Below, piece after piece: positions 17,230 to 25,722 of a DNA stretch of 42,475 nucleotides; within the stretch, counting starts at the first letter, position 1, and each line of letters starts with the position of its first letter. The position numbers and the translations under genes were made by a program. The notes under the pieces are model-generated. The model was not told where the DNA came from. It saw only the letters and a program-made list of their open reading frames with translations, and did no database searches. Origin of the DNA: Akkermansia sp. (GTDB lineage Bacteria; Verrucomicrobiota; Verrucomicrobiia; Verrucomicrobiales; Akkermansiaceae); contig JAUNRE010000011.1 of the NCBI GenBank assembly GCA_030535795.1, positions 1 through 42,475 on the forward strand, given 5' to 3'.

Positions 17230-18486
17230 TTACTTAGTAAGGCCGTCCTGTTTGGCCTGATTCCAGTAGGCATACTCGGAGCGATTGAAATCGACATATT
17301 CCGGCGAAAGGTCGGTGGTGTACACCACATACTCCTCCGCACCGAGGTTGAGGTTGATAAGCACCTCGAACTCACGGGCTTGCACGCGTTCGCGCAGGTC
17401 ATCGCTGGGGGTGTCGGTCTGTTCACCGCCACGGCAGGCGGGCAACCCGGCAATATCAATATCCACCTTCTCCTCTTTCACACGGCTGCCGCTATAGCCC
17501 ACGGCATGAATGATGCGTCCCCAATTCGGGTCGCCGCCGTTCCAGGAGCTCTTGACGAGCGAGGACTTAGCCACGCCCTCCGCCACGCGGCGGGCCTCAG
17601 CCTGCGAAGGAGCCCCCACCACGCGCACAGTGACGTATTTAGTCACGCGTTCGCCGTCCTGCACAATGCGCTTAGCCTGTTCCATCATGACATAGTTGAG
17701 AGCCTTCACAAAGACATCCCACCCCTCGCAACCGGGGGCCATTTGCACACCGGAGGCACCGTTAGCCATCACAAGGCAGGTATCATTGGTGCTCATATCG
17801 CCATCGATGGTAATGCGATTGAAGGACTCGGAAACACCCTTGTGCACAATGGCATCGAGGTCAGCGCGCGACACGGCGGCATCGGTGCAGATAAGGCAAA
17901 TCATGGTAGCCATGCAGGGGGCAATCATGCCGGCGCCCTTGCAGCAGGAACCAATGCGAATGATTTTATCGCCGATATTTACCTCCACAGCCACCTCCTT
18001 CTCGCGGGTATCGCTGGTGATGATGGCGGAGGCCACATCATGCCCCTTTTCGGCAGACAGATTGCAGCAGAGCTCAGGCAGACGCGGCTCAATGCGCACC
18101 ATCGGCATAGGAAGCCCAATCACGCCGGTCGAACACACAGCTACCTCGGAAGCCTTGAGCCCCAGCCCCTTGGCCACGAGCTCACATTCCTTGCGAGCGA
18201 CAGCCACACCGGCTGCGCCCGTGCAGGCATTCGCATTGCCGCTGTTGGCCACGATGGCACGCACATTGCCGCGGCGCAGGTGGTTCTGGCTCACGCGCAC
18301 GCAGGCGGCACGCACTCGGTTCGTTGTAAAGGTGCCGGCGGATGTCGTCGGCTCTGTCGAATAAACCAACGCAAGGTCGAGACGCGTCGCCGTGGGCTTT
18401 TTAATACCACAGCTAAGCGCATTCGCCACATATCCCTTGGCAGCGGTCACGCCACCCTCAATCTCCTTAAATGAACATTCGGACAT
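17230..18486 (-). CDS. argJ: Glutamate N-acetyltransferase / amino-acid acetyltransferase
   Basis: ArgJ recycles the acetyl group from N-acetylornithine to glutamate in arginine synthesis and in many bacteria also makes N-acetylglutamate from acetyl-CoA. The 418-residue protein has IVANSGNANACTGAAG (the family's glycine/asparagine-rich block), APCMATMICLICTDA around the threonine at which the precursor cleaves itself into alpha and beta chains, STNDTCLVMANG, and SSLVKSSWNGGDPNWGRI. Length is normal. The ATG at 18486 starts MSECSFKEIEGG. I see only a poor promoter (TTGAAA, 18 bases, TCTCAT) before it. It is a single-gene unit ending in a strong terminator; other arginine genes are not in the window. 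Confidence 0.95.
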   Translation of the reverse strand: MSECSFKEIEGGVTAAKGYVANALSCGIKKPTATRLDLALVYSTEPTTSAGTFTTNRVRAACVRVSQNHLRRGNVRAIVANSGNANACTGAAGVAVARKECELVAKGLGLKASEVAVCSTGVIGLPMPMVRIEPRLPELCCNLSAEKGHDVASAIITSDTREKEVAVEVNIGDKIIRIGSCCKGAGMIAPCMATMICLICTDAAVSRADLDAIVHKGVSESFNRITIDGDMSTNDTCLVMANGASGVQMAPGCEGWDVFVKALNYVMMEQAKRIVQDGERVTKYVTVRVVGAPSQAEARRVAEGVAKSSLVKSSWNGGDPNWGRIIHAVGYSGSRVKEEKVDIDIAGLPACRGGEQTDTPSDDLRERVQAREFEVLINLNLGAEEYVVYTTDLSPEYVDFNRSEYAYWNQAKQDGLTK

Positions 18487-18603
18487 ATCGAAAATGAGAG
18501 CATTTTACTCTGTACCCTTTCAATTTGCCACACTCAGGCCGCTTCTGCAAGCATAAAAACGCAGATTGAGCCCATCGGACGCATTTCGAGACATGATTTT
18601 GCC

Positions 18604-18632
18604 TTGCTATGCGAGCTTAGAATCGCTATAAT
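18604..18632 (+). promoter_or_regulatory. Putative promoter of the fur-like/suf operon
   Basis: TTGCTA and a consensus TATAAT are separated by 17 bases. Transcription would start near 18639. A GTG directly touching the -10 (18633) is in frame but would lie upstream of this start point, which favours ATG 18669 as the start of the first gene. Confidence 0.75.
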
Positions 18633-18668
18633 GTGCGCGCGAGTGAAAAACAGCACCCGCCCAAAATC

Positions 18669-19133
18669 ATGCACACAAACCCCACCGGCAAAGAAATAAC
18701 ACGACGCACCGCCACACCGGCATACATGGTGCGCAAGGCCGGCGTGCGGATGACGCGCCAGCGCCGGGCAGTCATTGAAGTACTGCTGAAATCGTATGAC
18801 CACCCCACAGCCGCCCAGATATATGAGCGAGCTAAGGAATTGCTACCGGGCATCTCCCTGGCAACAGTGTACAACTGCATCGAATCACTGGCCGCCCAGA
18901 AACTCATCAACCAGCTGCATTTCGACCACGGCCCCTGCCGGTTTTGCCCCAATGTGGAGCCGCATGTTCATGTGATGGATGACGAAAGCAACCGGGTGAT
19001 GGACGTGCAACTGAAAGAGGGGCTAACCCCCGAGGACGTTTTTGAATTGCCGGAAGGCGTTCACATTAAGAGCATGGAAGCTTACCTGCACGGCGAGATT
19101 CCGGAACATTGTCTGACAGAAAACGAAAAATGA
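18669..19133 (+). CDS. Fur-family transcriptional regulator fused to the suf operon, atypical metal site
   Basis: The 154-residue protein has the winged-helix half of Fur proteins: [25 protein letters not shown] and [19 protein letters not shown] (recognition helix). The dimerisation/metal half is shortened in similarity: where Fur has HHHDHLICLDCGKV, this protein has [13 protein letters not shown], so the usual CxxC is absent, while a different pair, PCRFCPN, lies about ten residues earlier. It ends in a His/Glu-containing tail. Its stop overlaps the sufC start (ATGA), which suggests it regulates Fe-S assembly, perhaps by sensing iron, Fe-S or peroxide; that role is inferred from position only. 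The start could instead be GTG 18633. Confidence 0.8.
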   Translation: MHTNPTGKEITRRTATPAYMVRKAGVRMTRQRRAVIEVLLKSYDHPTAAQIYERAKELLPGISLATVYNCIESLAAQKLINQLHFDHGPCRFCPNVEPHVHVMDDESNRVMDVQLKEGLTPEDVFELPEGVHIKSMEAYLHGEIPEHCLTENEK

Positions 19134-19876
19134 GTCTGATTATCAGAAACCTGAGCGCACGTGTAAAAGACGGTGCGCAGATATTGAACGGCATTAATCT
19201 CGAACTTCCCAAGGGCGAAGTACACGCTATCATGGGGCCTAACGGTTCCGGCAAAAGCACACTTTCCAAGGTGCTCTGCGGCCACCCGGACTACGAAGTC
19301 ATATCCGGCAGCGCCGAGCTGGATGGCCAGGATTTGTTCGCCATGAGTGTGGACGAACGCAGCCGTGCCGGCCTGTTCCTTGCGTTCCAGTACCCGGTGG
19401 AGGTTCCCGGTGTGACGAACGCCAACTTCATGCGTGCGGCTCTGCAAGCCCGCCTGCCCAAAGGCGAAGAGCTCGATGCCGTGAGTTTTTACAAAACAAT
19501 GCGCAGCAAGATGGCTGACCTCGGCATGGACCCCAAGTTCACCGCCCGCGCCGTGAACGAGGGCTTCTCCGGCGGCGAGAAAAAGCGCAACGACATTCTG
19601 CAGATGATGATGCTGGAGCCCAGCTACGCCATCCTCGATGAAACGGACAGCGGGTTGGACGTGGATGCTCTGCGCATTGTCTCCGATGGAGTGAACGCCA
19701 TGCGTGCACCCTTCCGCAGTTTCCTGGTCATCACCCACTACAAGCGCCTGCTCGACTACATTAAACCCGACGTGGTGCATGTGCTTTACAAGGGACAGAT
19801 TGTGCGCACAGCCGGCTACGAGCTAGTGGAACACATTGAGCAGCATGGCTTTGACTTCCTGAAATCCGAGGAGTGA
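19130..19876 (+). CDS. sufC: Fe-S cluster assembly ATPase SufC
   Basis: SufC is the ABC-type ATPase that drives conformational change in the SufBCD scaffold. The 248-residue protein has Walker A ([15 protein letters not shown]), the Q-loop region ([13 protein letters not shown]), the signature [12 protein letters not shown], Walker B ([16 protein letters not shown]) and the H-loop ([11 protein letters not shown]), all in the SufC-specific form. The ATG at 19130 overlaps the stop of the Fur-like gene, and its own stop overlaps the sufB ATG. The order sufC-sufB-sufD is the widespread core. No sufS or sufE-like gene is present in this operon. Confidence 0.97.
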   Translation: MSLIIRNLSARVKDGAQILNGINLELPKGEVHAIMGPNGSGKSTLSKVLCGHPDYEVISGSAELDGQDLFAMSVDERSRAGLFLAFQYPVEVPGVTNANFMRAALQARLPKGEELDAVSFYKTMRSKMADLGMDPKFTARAVNEGFSGGEKKRNDILQMMMLEPSYAILDETDSGLDVDALRIVSDGVNAMRAPFRSFLVITHYKRLLDYIKPDVVHVLYKGQIVRTAGYELVEHIEQHGFDFLKSEE

Positions 19877-21276
19877 TGGACGAGACGCCATTTCAGATAG
19901 ACACACGCGGCGAGTTCTCCTTCCCGGAGAACCACAAGTACGATGCCGGCTTCGGTCTGACCGAAGCCACCATCGACTACATCTGCGATGCCAAGGGCGA
20001 GCCCGACTGGGTGCGCCAATTCCGCAAGGATGCCCTGCGCAAGTTCAACGAAATGCCCATGCCCACGCACTGGGCACCGCAGGGTATCAACGACCTCGAC
20101 TTCGACAAAATCCGCTACTACCTCTCCCACGGCACTATGCCCTACAAGAATTGGGAGGAAGTACCGGACGATGTGAAGCGCACCTTCGAGCGACTGGGTG
20201 TGCCTGAGCAGGAGCGTGCTTTCCTGGCCGGTGTGGATGCCCAGTACGACTCCGAAACAGCCTACAACAACATGCGCGAGGAGCTCAGCAAGCAGGGCGT
20301 CATCTTCGTGAACTCTACGGAGGGCCTGCGCGACTATGAGCACATCTTCCGTCCCTGGTTCGGCAAGGTCATCCCCGTGAGCGACAACAAGTTCTCAGCG
20401 CTCAACCACGCGGCCTTCTCCGGCGGGTCGTTCATCTATGTGCCCAAAGGTGTCAAAGTAGCTCAGCCGTTGCAGGCCTACTTCCGCATTAACTCCGAGA
20501 GCATGGGGCAGTTTGAGCGCACGCTCATCATAGCCGATGAGGGCGCAGAGCTCATGTACATGGAGGGCTGCACTGCCCCCAAGTACGACAGCGCCACCCT
20601 GCACTCCGGCGTGGTGGAGCTCGTGGCTCTCAAAGGCGCCAAGATTCAGTACGTCACCGTGCAGAACTGGGCCACCAACGTGTATAACCTCGTGATTCAG
20701 CGCGGGCTGGCTATGGAGGATGCCGAAATCCGCTGGATTGACTGCAACCTCGGCTCCGGTCTCACCATGAAATACCCCGCCGTGGTGCTCCAGGGGCGCC
20801 GCGCCCGCGGTGAGGTGGTGAGCATATCGCTCGCTCACAGCGGCCAGTTGCAGGACACCGGCGCGCGCATGATTCATGCCGCCCCCGAGACGACATCCAA
20901 CATCGTAGCCAAGTCCATCTCCATCGGCGAGGGGCGCGCGAGCTATCGCGGCGAGGTGAATGTGCTCAAGGGCATGAAGGGCTGCAAGAACAACACGGAG
21001 TGCGATGCCCTGCTCATCAACCCCGCCAGCCGTACGGACACCTACCCCGCCATCACCGTGAACGGCAATGCCAGCGCCGTACAGCACGAGGCATCCGTCT
21101 CGCAGGTGGACGAGGAAATGCTCTTCTACATGCAGCAGCGCGGCCTGACACGAGCTCAGGCCATGAGTCTGGCTGTCAATGGCTTTATTAACGATTTGGT
21201 CAAAGAGTTCCCCATGGAGTACTCCGTGGAGCTGCGCCGACTCATTGACCTGGAAATGGAAGACTCCATCGGCTAA
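19876..21276 (+). CDS. sufB: Fe-S cluster assembly scaffold SufB
   Basis: SufB forms the scaffold on which Fe-S clusters are built, in complex with SufC and SufD. The 466-residue protein carries the family core: a long right-handed beta-helix region with [34 protein letters not shown] and [18 protein letters not shown], the last containing the conserved cysteine that accepts sulfur, and the C-terminal [20 protein letters not shown] and a final helical segment. An in-frame GTG sits directly before the ATG; I chose the ATG that overlaps the sufC stop (TGATG). It is followed after 21 bases by sufD. Confidence 0.97.
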   Translation: MDETPFQIDTRGEFSFPENHKYDAGFGLTEATIDYICDAKGEPDWVRQFRKDALRKFNEMPMPTHWAPQGINDLDFDKIRYYLSHGTMPYKNWEEVPDDVKRTFERLGVPEQERAFLAGVDAQYDSETAYNNMREELSKQGVIFVNSTEGLRDYEHIFRPWFGKVIPVSDNKFSALNHAAFSGGSFIYVPKGVKVAQPLQAYFRINSESMGQFERTLIIADEGAELMYMEGCTAPKYDSATLHSGVVELVALKGAKIQYVTVQNWATNVYNLVIQRGLAMEDAEIRWIDCNLGSGLTMKYPAVVLQGRRARGEVVSISLAHSGQLQDTGARMIHAAPETTSNIVAKSISIGEGRASYRGEVNVLKGMKGCKNNTECDALLINPASRTDTYPAITVNGNASAVQHEASVSQVDEEMLFYMQQRGLTRAQAMSLAVNGFINDLVKEFPMEYSVELRRLIDLEMEDSIG

Positions 21277-21297
21277 CCCCCTGCACTGCATCACATT

Positions 21298-22410
21298 ATG
21301 GATTTCCCGCAGAATATGAGCATGGAAGAAGCCTTCGCCCAGGCAGAGGCCGAGGCCAAACTGAATCAGGCTCTCAGCGAAAGCAAAGCCCGCTTCGAAA
21401 ACGCCGTGCTGCCCAACCGACTGAACGAAGACTGGCGCTTCGGCCGCCCGCACAAATACGCCACCGCGCTGGCCGAACTGCTCCGAAGCGATAAGCCCTC
21501 ACAGGGCGAAGCCAAGGTCGAGCACGCAGGCGAGGCCGCCGTACCCGTCAGCGCTGACGATGATGACCTGCGCCGGACGGAAATGCTCATGCCCACTATC
21601 GGCTCCGATGCCCTGCTCGGCATGCATCTCGAACGCTTCGGCAGCGGCTACGCCCTTTACATTGAGGAGGACACCAAAAAGCCCATCCGCATAGAATACA
21701 CAACAACCGGCTTATTCACCCCCTCGACATTCATCATGGTCGCGCCCGGAGTGACGGCAGAAGTTGTCGAAATCCACCGGGGAGAAGGAGACACGGCATG
21801 CATGTTCGCCACTCGCAACATTCAGGTGGCAGAGGGCGCCAAGCTGAAGATTTTACACCATAGTGCCCACATGGAGCGCTACCTGTGCATCACCAATATC
21901 CAGAACATGGGAGGCCAGGTTGTCCAACTTACCAGACACGATACCCACGACTGGGCACGTGAAGAGACAGTGGCTGAAATATACGCCCCCGAATCAGATA
22001 TTCAGCTCTATTCCTCCAACCTCCCCCGCAACGGTGTTCTCGACCTGCACACCAAGCAGATTCACCATGCGGGCGGTGCTACCAGCAACCTGCTCTACAA
22101 AAATGTGGTGTATGAAGGCGCTACTGCCATCTTCGCCGGCAACATCTTCGTAGCCCCCGGAGCTCATCATACCGATGCTTACCAGAGCAACCGTAACATG
22201 TTGCTGAGCGAAAAAGCGACGGTGCATTCCCTGCCCGGCCTTGAAATTCTGGCTGACAAGGTGCGCTGCTCCCATGGTTCTGCCAGCTCCGGCGTGGATG
22301 AACAACAACTCTTCTATCTCCTCGCTCGCGGTATCCCGCGCGAGGAGGCTATCGGGCTGCTTGCATACGGGTTCGAGAAAGACGTTATCGAAAAATACGA
22401 ACGAGCATGA
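21298..22410 (+). CDS. sufD: Fe-S cluster assembly protein SufD
   Basis: SufD pairs with SufB in the SufBCD scaffold. The 370-residue protein has a variable helical N terminus and then the SufB/D beta-helix core: HRGEGDTACMFATRNI, DLHTKQIHHAGGATSNL, FAGNIFVAPGAHHTDAYQSN, and the C-terminal signature VRCSHGSASSGVDEQQLFYLLARG, where the histidine after CS is the conserved functional residue. It is shorter than some SufD proteins but has all main blocks. Its stop overlaps the hisA start (ATGA), so hisA is translationally coupled to the Fe-S operon. Confidence 0.94.
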   Translation: MDFPQNMSMEEAFAQAEAEAKLNQALSESKARFENAVLPNRLNEDWRFGRPHKYATALAELLRSDKPSQGEAKVEHAGEAAVPVSADDDDLRRTEMLMPTIGSDALLGMHLERFGSGYALYIEEDTKKPIRIEYTTTGLFTPSTFIMVAPGVTAEVVEIHRGEGDTACMFATRNIQVAEGAKLKILHHSAHMERYLCITNIQNMGGQVVQLTRHDTHDWAREETVAEIYAPESDIQLYSSNLPRNGVLDLHTKQIHHAGGATSNLLYKNVVYEGATAIFAGNIFVAPGAHHTDAYQSNRNMLLSEKATVHSLPGLEILADKVRCSHGSASSGVDEQQLFYLLARGIPREEAIGLLAYGFEKDVIEKYERA

Positions 22411-23168
22411 CCCGCTTTCGCCCCTGCATTGACCTGCACAACGGTTGCGTGAAGCAAATCGTCGGCGGTACCCTCACCGATGACGGCGCCGACCTGCGCA
22501 CCAACTTCGTGGCCGATCACCCGGCTGAGTGGTTTGCCGACCGTTACAAGCAAGACGGCTTGCGCGGCGGTCATGTCATCAAACTCGGTCCGGGTAACGA
22601 TGCCGCAGCCCGCGCCGCTCTCGCCGCCTACCCCGGCGGCCTGCAGGTAGGCGGTGGCATCACCCCCGACAACGCAGCCGAATGGCTCGCAGCAGGGGCC
22701 TCGCATGTGATTGTCACCAGCGTTCTCTTCGACCCACAGGGCAAGTTCCGCCACGATGTACTCCGCGAACTTGTGGAGCGCGTGGGCAAAGAGCACCTGG
22801 TGCTCGACCTCAGCTGCCGCCGGACCCGCGATGGCTGGGTCGTCGCCATGAACCGCTGGCAAACGCTCACAGAGTTGGCCGTCACGCCCGCCACCCTCTC
22901 TGCCCTGACTGACCGCTGCGCCGAGTTCCTCATCCATGCCGCCGATGTTGAAGGGCGCTGCAGCGGCATCGACCGCGAGCTGGTGAGCATGCTCGGCTCC
23001 TGGCGAGGCTGCCCCATGACGTACGCCGGCGGCATTACCACCCTCGCCGATTTCGACCTCATCGATTCCCTCTCCGGCGGCAGCCTCGACGCAACCGTCG
23101 GTAGTGCCCTCGATCTCTTCGGAGGCAATGGCGTGCGTTACAACGAGCTCATCTCCGTTCGAGGATAG
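22407..23168 (+). CDS. hisA: Eukaryotic-type phosphoribosylformimino-AICAR-P isomerase (HIS6/HisA)
   Basis: This enzyme isomerises ProFAR to PRFAR, the fourth step of histidine synthesis. The 253-residue TIM barrel opens with FRPCIDLHNGCVKQIVGGTL and has GGHVIKLGPGND, LQVGGGITPDNAAEWL and MTYAGGITTLADFDL. This wording is that of plant and fungal HIS6 proteins, rather than the standard bacterial HisA pattern (which starts with a P-A-x-DL-x-x-G-x-x-V-R-L block). The catalytic aspartates are at the ends of strands 1 and 5-6 (CIDLHNG; IHAADVEG). It overlaps sufD and stands about 17 kb from the hisG-hisF-hisIE operon, which itself lacks hisA, so this gene probably fills that step. Why it lies with suf is unclear. 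Confidence 0.88.
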   Translation: MTRFRPCIDLHNGCVKQIVGGTLTDDGADLRTNFVADHPAEWFADRYKQDGLRGGHVIKLGPGNDAAARAALAAYPGGLQVGGGITPDNAAEWLAAGASHVIVTSVLFDPQGKFRHDVLRELVERVGKEHLVLDLSCRRTRDGWVVAMNRWQTLTELAVTPATLSALTDRCAEFLIHAADVEGRCSGIDRELVSMLGSWRGCPMTYAGGITTLADFDLIDSLSGGSLDATVGSALDLFGGNGVRYNELISVRG

Positions 23169-23187
23169 GGATTTTCATCCCCATTTT
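23168..23187 (+). terminator. Weak terminator-like hairpin at the end of the suf-hisA operon
   Basis: GGGAT (23168-23172) pairs with ATCCC (23177-23181) and is followed by CATTTTT. The stem is short and overlaps the hisA stop codon. Confidence 0.35.
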
Positions 23188-23219
23188 TCAAAAAAATCAC
23201 CCATTTTGAAATTTTAGGC

Positions 23220-23248
23220 TTGCAATACGCACCGATTTAGCGTATAGT
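23220..23248 (+). promoter_or_regulatory. Putative promoter of tRNA-Ser
   Basis: TTGCAA and TATAGT are separated by 17 bases, about 45 bases upstream of the mature tRNA. It provides an internal control: a stable RNA gene uses the same cTTGC-type -35 element as the protein genes. Confidence 0.75.
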
Positions 23249-23292
23249 TGCGGCGCACCCATTCCGGGCGCAGACAGAACAACAGTTCGACT

Positions 23293-23380
23293 GGGCAGGT
23301 GTCTGAGTGGTCGAAAGAGCACGATTGGAAATCGTGTGTACGTCAAAAGCGTACCGAGGGTTCGAATCCCTCCCTGTCCG
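23293..23380 (+). tRNA. tRNA-Ser (anticodon GGA)
   Basis: The acceptor stem GGGCAGG (23293-23299) pairs with CCTGTCC (23373-23379), with one G-U pair, and G at 23380 is the discriminator base. The anticodon arm is CACGA-TTGGAAA-TCGTG, giving anticodon GGA, which reads UCC and UCU codons. A long variable arm with a GTACG/CGTAC stem identifies a type II tRNA, and the T arm GAGGG-TTCGAAT-CCCTC is perfect. CCA is not encoded. A strong terminator starts three bases later. Confidence 0.97.
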
Positions 23381-23382
23381 CT

Positions 23383-23420
23383 AAATCCCGCAAGACATGC
23401 GCTTGCGGGATTTTTCTTTC
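23383..23420 (+). terminator. Intrinsic terminator after tRNA-Ser
   Basis: A perfect 12-base stem (23383-23394 with 23402-23413) around a 7-base loop runs directly into a T-rich tract (TTTTTCTTT). Confidence 0.92.
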
Positions 23421-23488
23421 AAGAGCGGCTTTTCATTATAGAGAGCTCAAACACAAAAAAACAAGCGTACGATAGCGGGATTTCGAGC

Positions 23489-23517
23489 TTGCTTCGGGGC
23501 AAGGATTGTGCTATACT
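23489..23517 (+). promoter_or_regulatory. Putative promoter of the second ankyrin gene
   Basis: TTGCTT and TATACT are separated by 17 bases; the -10 is preceded by TGC and ends 9 bases before the ATG at 23527. The surrounding bases strongly resemble the dsbD promoter (9380-9408). Confidence 0.65.
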
Positions 23518-23526
23518 GATAAAGCT

Positions 23527-24297
23527 ATGAAGCTTGGTTTTACAGTGTTGGCGCTTATGGCTGCGGCCCCCGTACTGGCAGAAGCCCAAGGAGGAACGGA
23601 ACAGCCGCGCGAGGCAAAACGCGTTACCGTGGAGGATTTGAAAACAATTCTGACACGCGGTACTACAGAGCAACTGGACAACTTGCTCAACCATGGCATA
23701 GCTGCCGACACACGAGTGGGTAAGGAAGCTATGCCGCTGCTGGTAATGGCGGCCTATACCGGGCGCGTGGAAATGGTACACACCATTCTGAAGCATGGTG
23801 CCGACCCGAATGCCTCGCAAAAACCGGGCATCTCGGCCTTATCCGTAGCAGCGGCGACCAACAATGCCCACATGCTCGACCTGCTGCTTGCCCACGGTGC
23901 AGACAAAAACTTCCGAGCCCTGCAAGGGGATAGCGTACTGATGCTGGCATGCTCACAGAACGCATTGGACACCATACAATTACTATTGGCCAGCAAAGCA
24001 GATCCCAACCTGGCTGATGCCAACGGTGTGACACCCCTCATCTACAGCATTGCGCGCTGCCAGGAGCCCCATGTTGTCAGCCTGATGCTGCTGGAGCATG
24101 GCGCCGACCCGAATGCACGCATGAAAGATGGCACCACGGCACTCATAGCCGCAGCCATGCGTAACAATGTGGAATGCACCCGTCAGTTGCTCCGCTACGG
24201 TGCCGATGTGAGCGCCCGCGATGCCGAAGGGCACAGTGCCCGCGAAGTAGCCAAAAATCCGGAGATTCAGAAATTACTGGATGCTGCGACTCCATGA
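23527..24297 (+). CDS. Exported ankyrin-repeat protein
   Basis: The protein of about 256 residues begins with a signal peptide (MKLGFTVLALMAAAPVLAEA). About six ankyrin repeats follow, with the standard LLxHGADPN and GxTALxxAA phrases (for example HTILKHGADPNASQ, MLLEHGADPNAR, LLRYGADVSARD). There is no other domain. Exported ankyrin proteins bind partner proteins in the periplasm; a known case is the AnkB/catalase pair in Pseudomonas, but nothing here shows a similar partner. Its stop overlaps the start of the AlkD-like gene by four bases, so the two are co-translated despite opposite predicted locations. Confidence 0.88.
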   Translation: MKLGFTVLALMAAAPVLAEAQGGTEQPREAKRVTVEDLKTILTRGTTEQLDNLLNHGIAADTRVGKEAMPLLVMAAYTGRVEMVHTILKHGADPNASQKPGISALSVAAATNNAHMLDLLLAHGADKNFRALQGDSVLMLACSQNALDTIQLLLASKADPNLADANGVTPLIYSIARCQEPHVVSLMLLEHGADPNARMKDGTTALIAAAMRNNVECTRQLLRYGADVSARDAEGHSAREVAKNPEIQKLLDAATP

Positions 24298-24965
24298 CCC
24301 TTGTAGAATTGACTACGGCGCTGCGCCAACAAGCAGAGCCGCGTTATCGCGCGTTTGCGGCCTCGCTCATACCGGGTGAAGATGACTTAATGGGGGTACG
24401 CCTGCCAACCCTGCGAAAGCTGGCCAAACAAGCAGCCGCAAAAAACTGGCGTCAGCTCTTTGATGAACTGCAATCAGTTAGCTGCATGGAGCTAGTCATG
24501 CTGCGCGGCATGCTACCGGGTTACGCCCCGGCTGCCCCCCTCTCGGAGCGAATGGACGCCCTGGCTGAGTTTGTGCCGACTATTCGCAACTGGAGTATAT
24601 GCGACTCTTGCTGCGCCACCTATCGTTTTGTGCGAGAACAACGCACCGCTACGCTGGACTTCCTGCGTCCCTATCTGAGCTCGCAGGCAGAATATGGGGC
24701 ACGCTTCGGTGTAGTCATGCTGCTCAATCACTTTGTAACTGAATTGACATGGGCAGAAACAGTTGCCGCCCTGCTGCCACAGGTAAGCTGCCCGGCGCAT
24801 TACGCCCGAATGGCCGTGGCATGGTGCGCCTGCGAGCTATACCTGCTCCACCCCCATATCGCCGCTGAGCTTTTACCGCGACTTTCCCCACCCGTGCAAG
24901 ACCTCACCCTCCGCAAAATTCGAGAATCGCGCCGCAAGCCCGCGCATGCGTTCATTCCGAAATGA
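24294..24965 (+). CDS. AlkD-like DNA alkylation repair protein
   Basis: The 223-residue protein resembles the AlkD/AlkC group of HEAT-like DNA glycosylases that remove alkylated bases. It shows the early GVRLPTLRKLAKQ block (in the family G-V-x-x-P-x-x-R), the MELVMLRGMLPGY helix, FVPTIRNWSICDSC (family: I-x-x-W-x-x-x-D) and LTLRKIRESRRKP near the end. The tryptophan and aspartate of the NWSICD motif match the catalytic Trp/Asp pair of AlkD. Several cysteines are unusual. The ATG at 24294 is four bases inside the ankyrin gene's end. It could be an inactive family member; activity is not proven by the motifs. Confidence 0.82.
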   Translation: MTLVELTTALRQQAEPRYRAFAASLIPGEDDLMGVRLPTLRKLAKQAAAKNWRQLFDELQSVSCMELVMLRGMLPGYAPAAPLSERMDALAEFVPTIRNWSICDSCCATYRFVREQRTATLDFLRPYLSSQAEYGARFGVVMLLNHFVTELTWAETVAALLPQVSCPAHYARMAVAWCACELYLLHPHIAAELLPRLSPPVQDLTLRKIRESRRKPAHAFIPK

Positions 24966-24982
24966 CAGCGCATGTTTTCCGC

Positions 24983-25010
24983 TTGACAATGCGCACGAAA
25001 ATGCTATGAT
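24983..25010 (+). promoter_or_regulatory. Putative promoter of the Bax-inhibitor-1 gene (predicts a leaderless mRNA)
   Basis: A consensus TTGACA and TATGAT are separated by 16 bases; the -10 is preceded by TGC and ends 6 bases before the ATG at 25017. Confidence 0.75.
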
Positions 25011-25016
25011 GAGGCC

Positions 25017-25715
25017 ATGGAACAAGAATACCCTCAAACAATAGAGCTGACGCCGGAGCAGTATGCCGCTCTTGCCAAGGCTTACCTCAATAAAGTTTAC
25101 ACTTGGATGGCCGGCTCGATGGTTGTGACGGCAGGCGTGGCCATCTACTCCATGGGCTCCGATAAGACGCTGACCTGGGCCTTGCAGAACCACCTGTGGC
25201 TTTTCCTTGGCACCATCGCACTCCTGCTTATCATGTGCTTTGGTCGCCGCATGCTCACCGCCGGGGCACTGGGCGTTATTTTCCTGAGCTTCTCTGCCTT
25301 GTGGGGCTTTCTGCTCGGGCCGGTACTGAGCCTCTACACCACTCAGTCTCTGGGTGTCACCTTTGCCACCACGGCCGGCATGTTCGGTGCCATGGCGCTG
25401 TACGGCGCCACCACCAAGCGCGACCTGAGCGTCCTGGGGCGCACCCTCATGATGGTGCTTTTCGGGCTTATAATCGGCCTTATTATTAACATCTTCCTGG
25501 GTAATGGCATGCTCGACCTCATTTTGTCGGGCGTAGGTGTTGTTCTGTTTGCCGCCTACACAGCCTACGACACCCAGCGCATTCTGAATGAGGGCTCCTG
25601 GCTGACCGATCCTGATGCTCGAGCCAAGGGCGCTATTGACGGTGCCGTGAGCCTCTATCTGGACTTCCTCAATCTCTTCCTCTTCCTGCTGCGTTTCCTG
25701 GGAGACCGCGAGTAA
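25017..25715 (+). CDS. Bax inhibitor-1/YccA family membrane protein
   Basis: The protein has 232 residues and seven hydrophobic segments (between about residues 30 and 228). After a short cytoplasmic N terminus (EQEYPQTIELTPEQYAALAKAYLNKVY) come the family features: FGAMALYGATTKRDLS, and near the end the acidic motifs AAYTAYDTQRI and SLYLDFLNLFLFLLR. The aspartates in the last two are the di-aspartyl pH sensor pair of BsYetJ-type proteins, which leak Ca2+. It heads an operon with the KH-R3H gene (7 bases away) and an exported protein. Exact role in bacteria is not settled. Confidence 0.93.
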   Translation: MEQEYPQTIELTPEQYAALAKAYLNKVYTWMAGSMVVTAGVAIYSMGSDKTLTWALQNHLWLFLGTIALLLIMCFGRRMLTAGALGVIFLSFSALWGFLLGPVLSLYTTQSLGVTFATTAGMFGAMALYGATTKRDLSVLGRTLMMVLFGLIIGLIINIFLGNGMLDLILSGVGVVLFAAYTAYDTQRILNEGSWLTDPDARAKGAIDGAVSLYLDFLNLFLFLLRFLGDRE

Positions 25716-25722
25716 GACCACC

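Noticed and set aside
17194..18474. Long plus-strand open frame opposite argJ
   Set aside because: Antisense shadow of a certain gene, with low-complexity His/Ala/Gly/Arg composition. The same holds for the plus-strand frames at 35856-37580 (opposite recG) and 39740-41155 (opposite hisIE and hisF).
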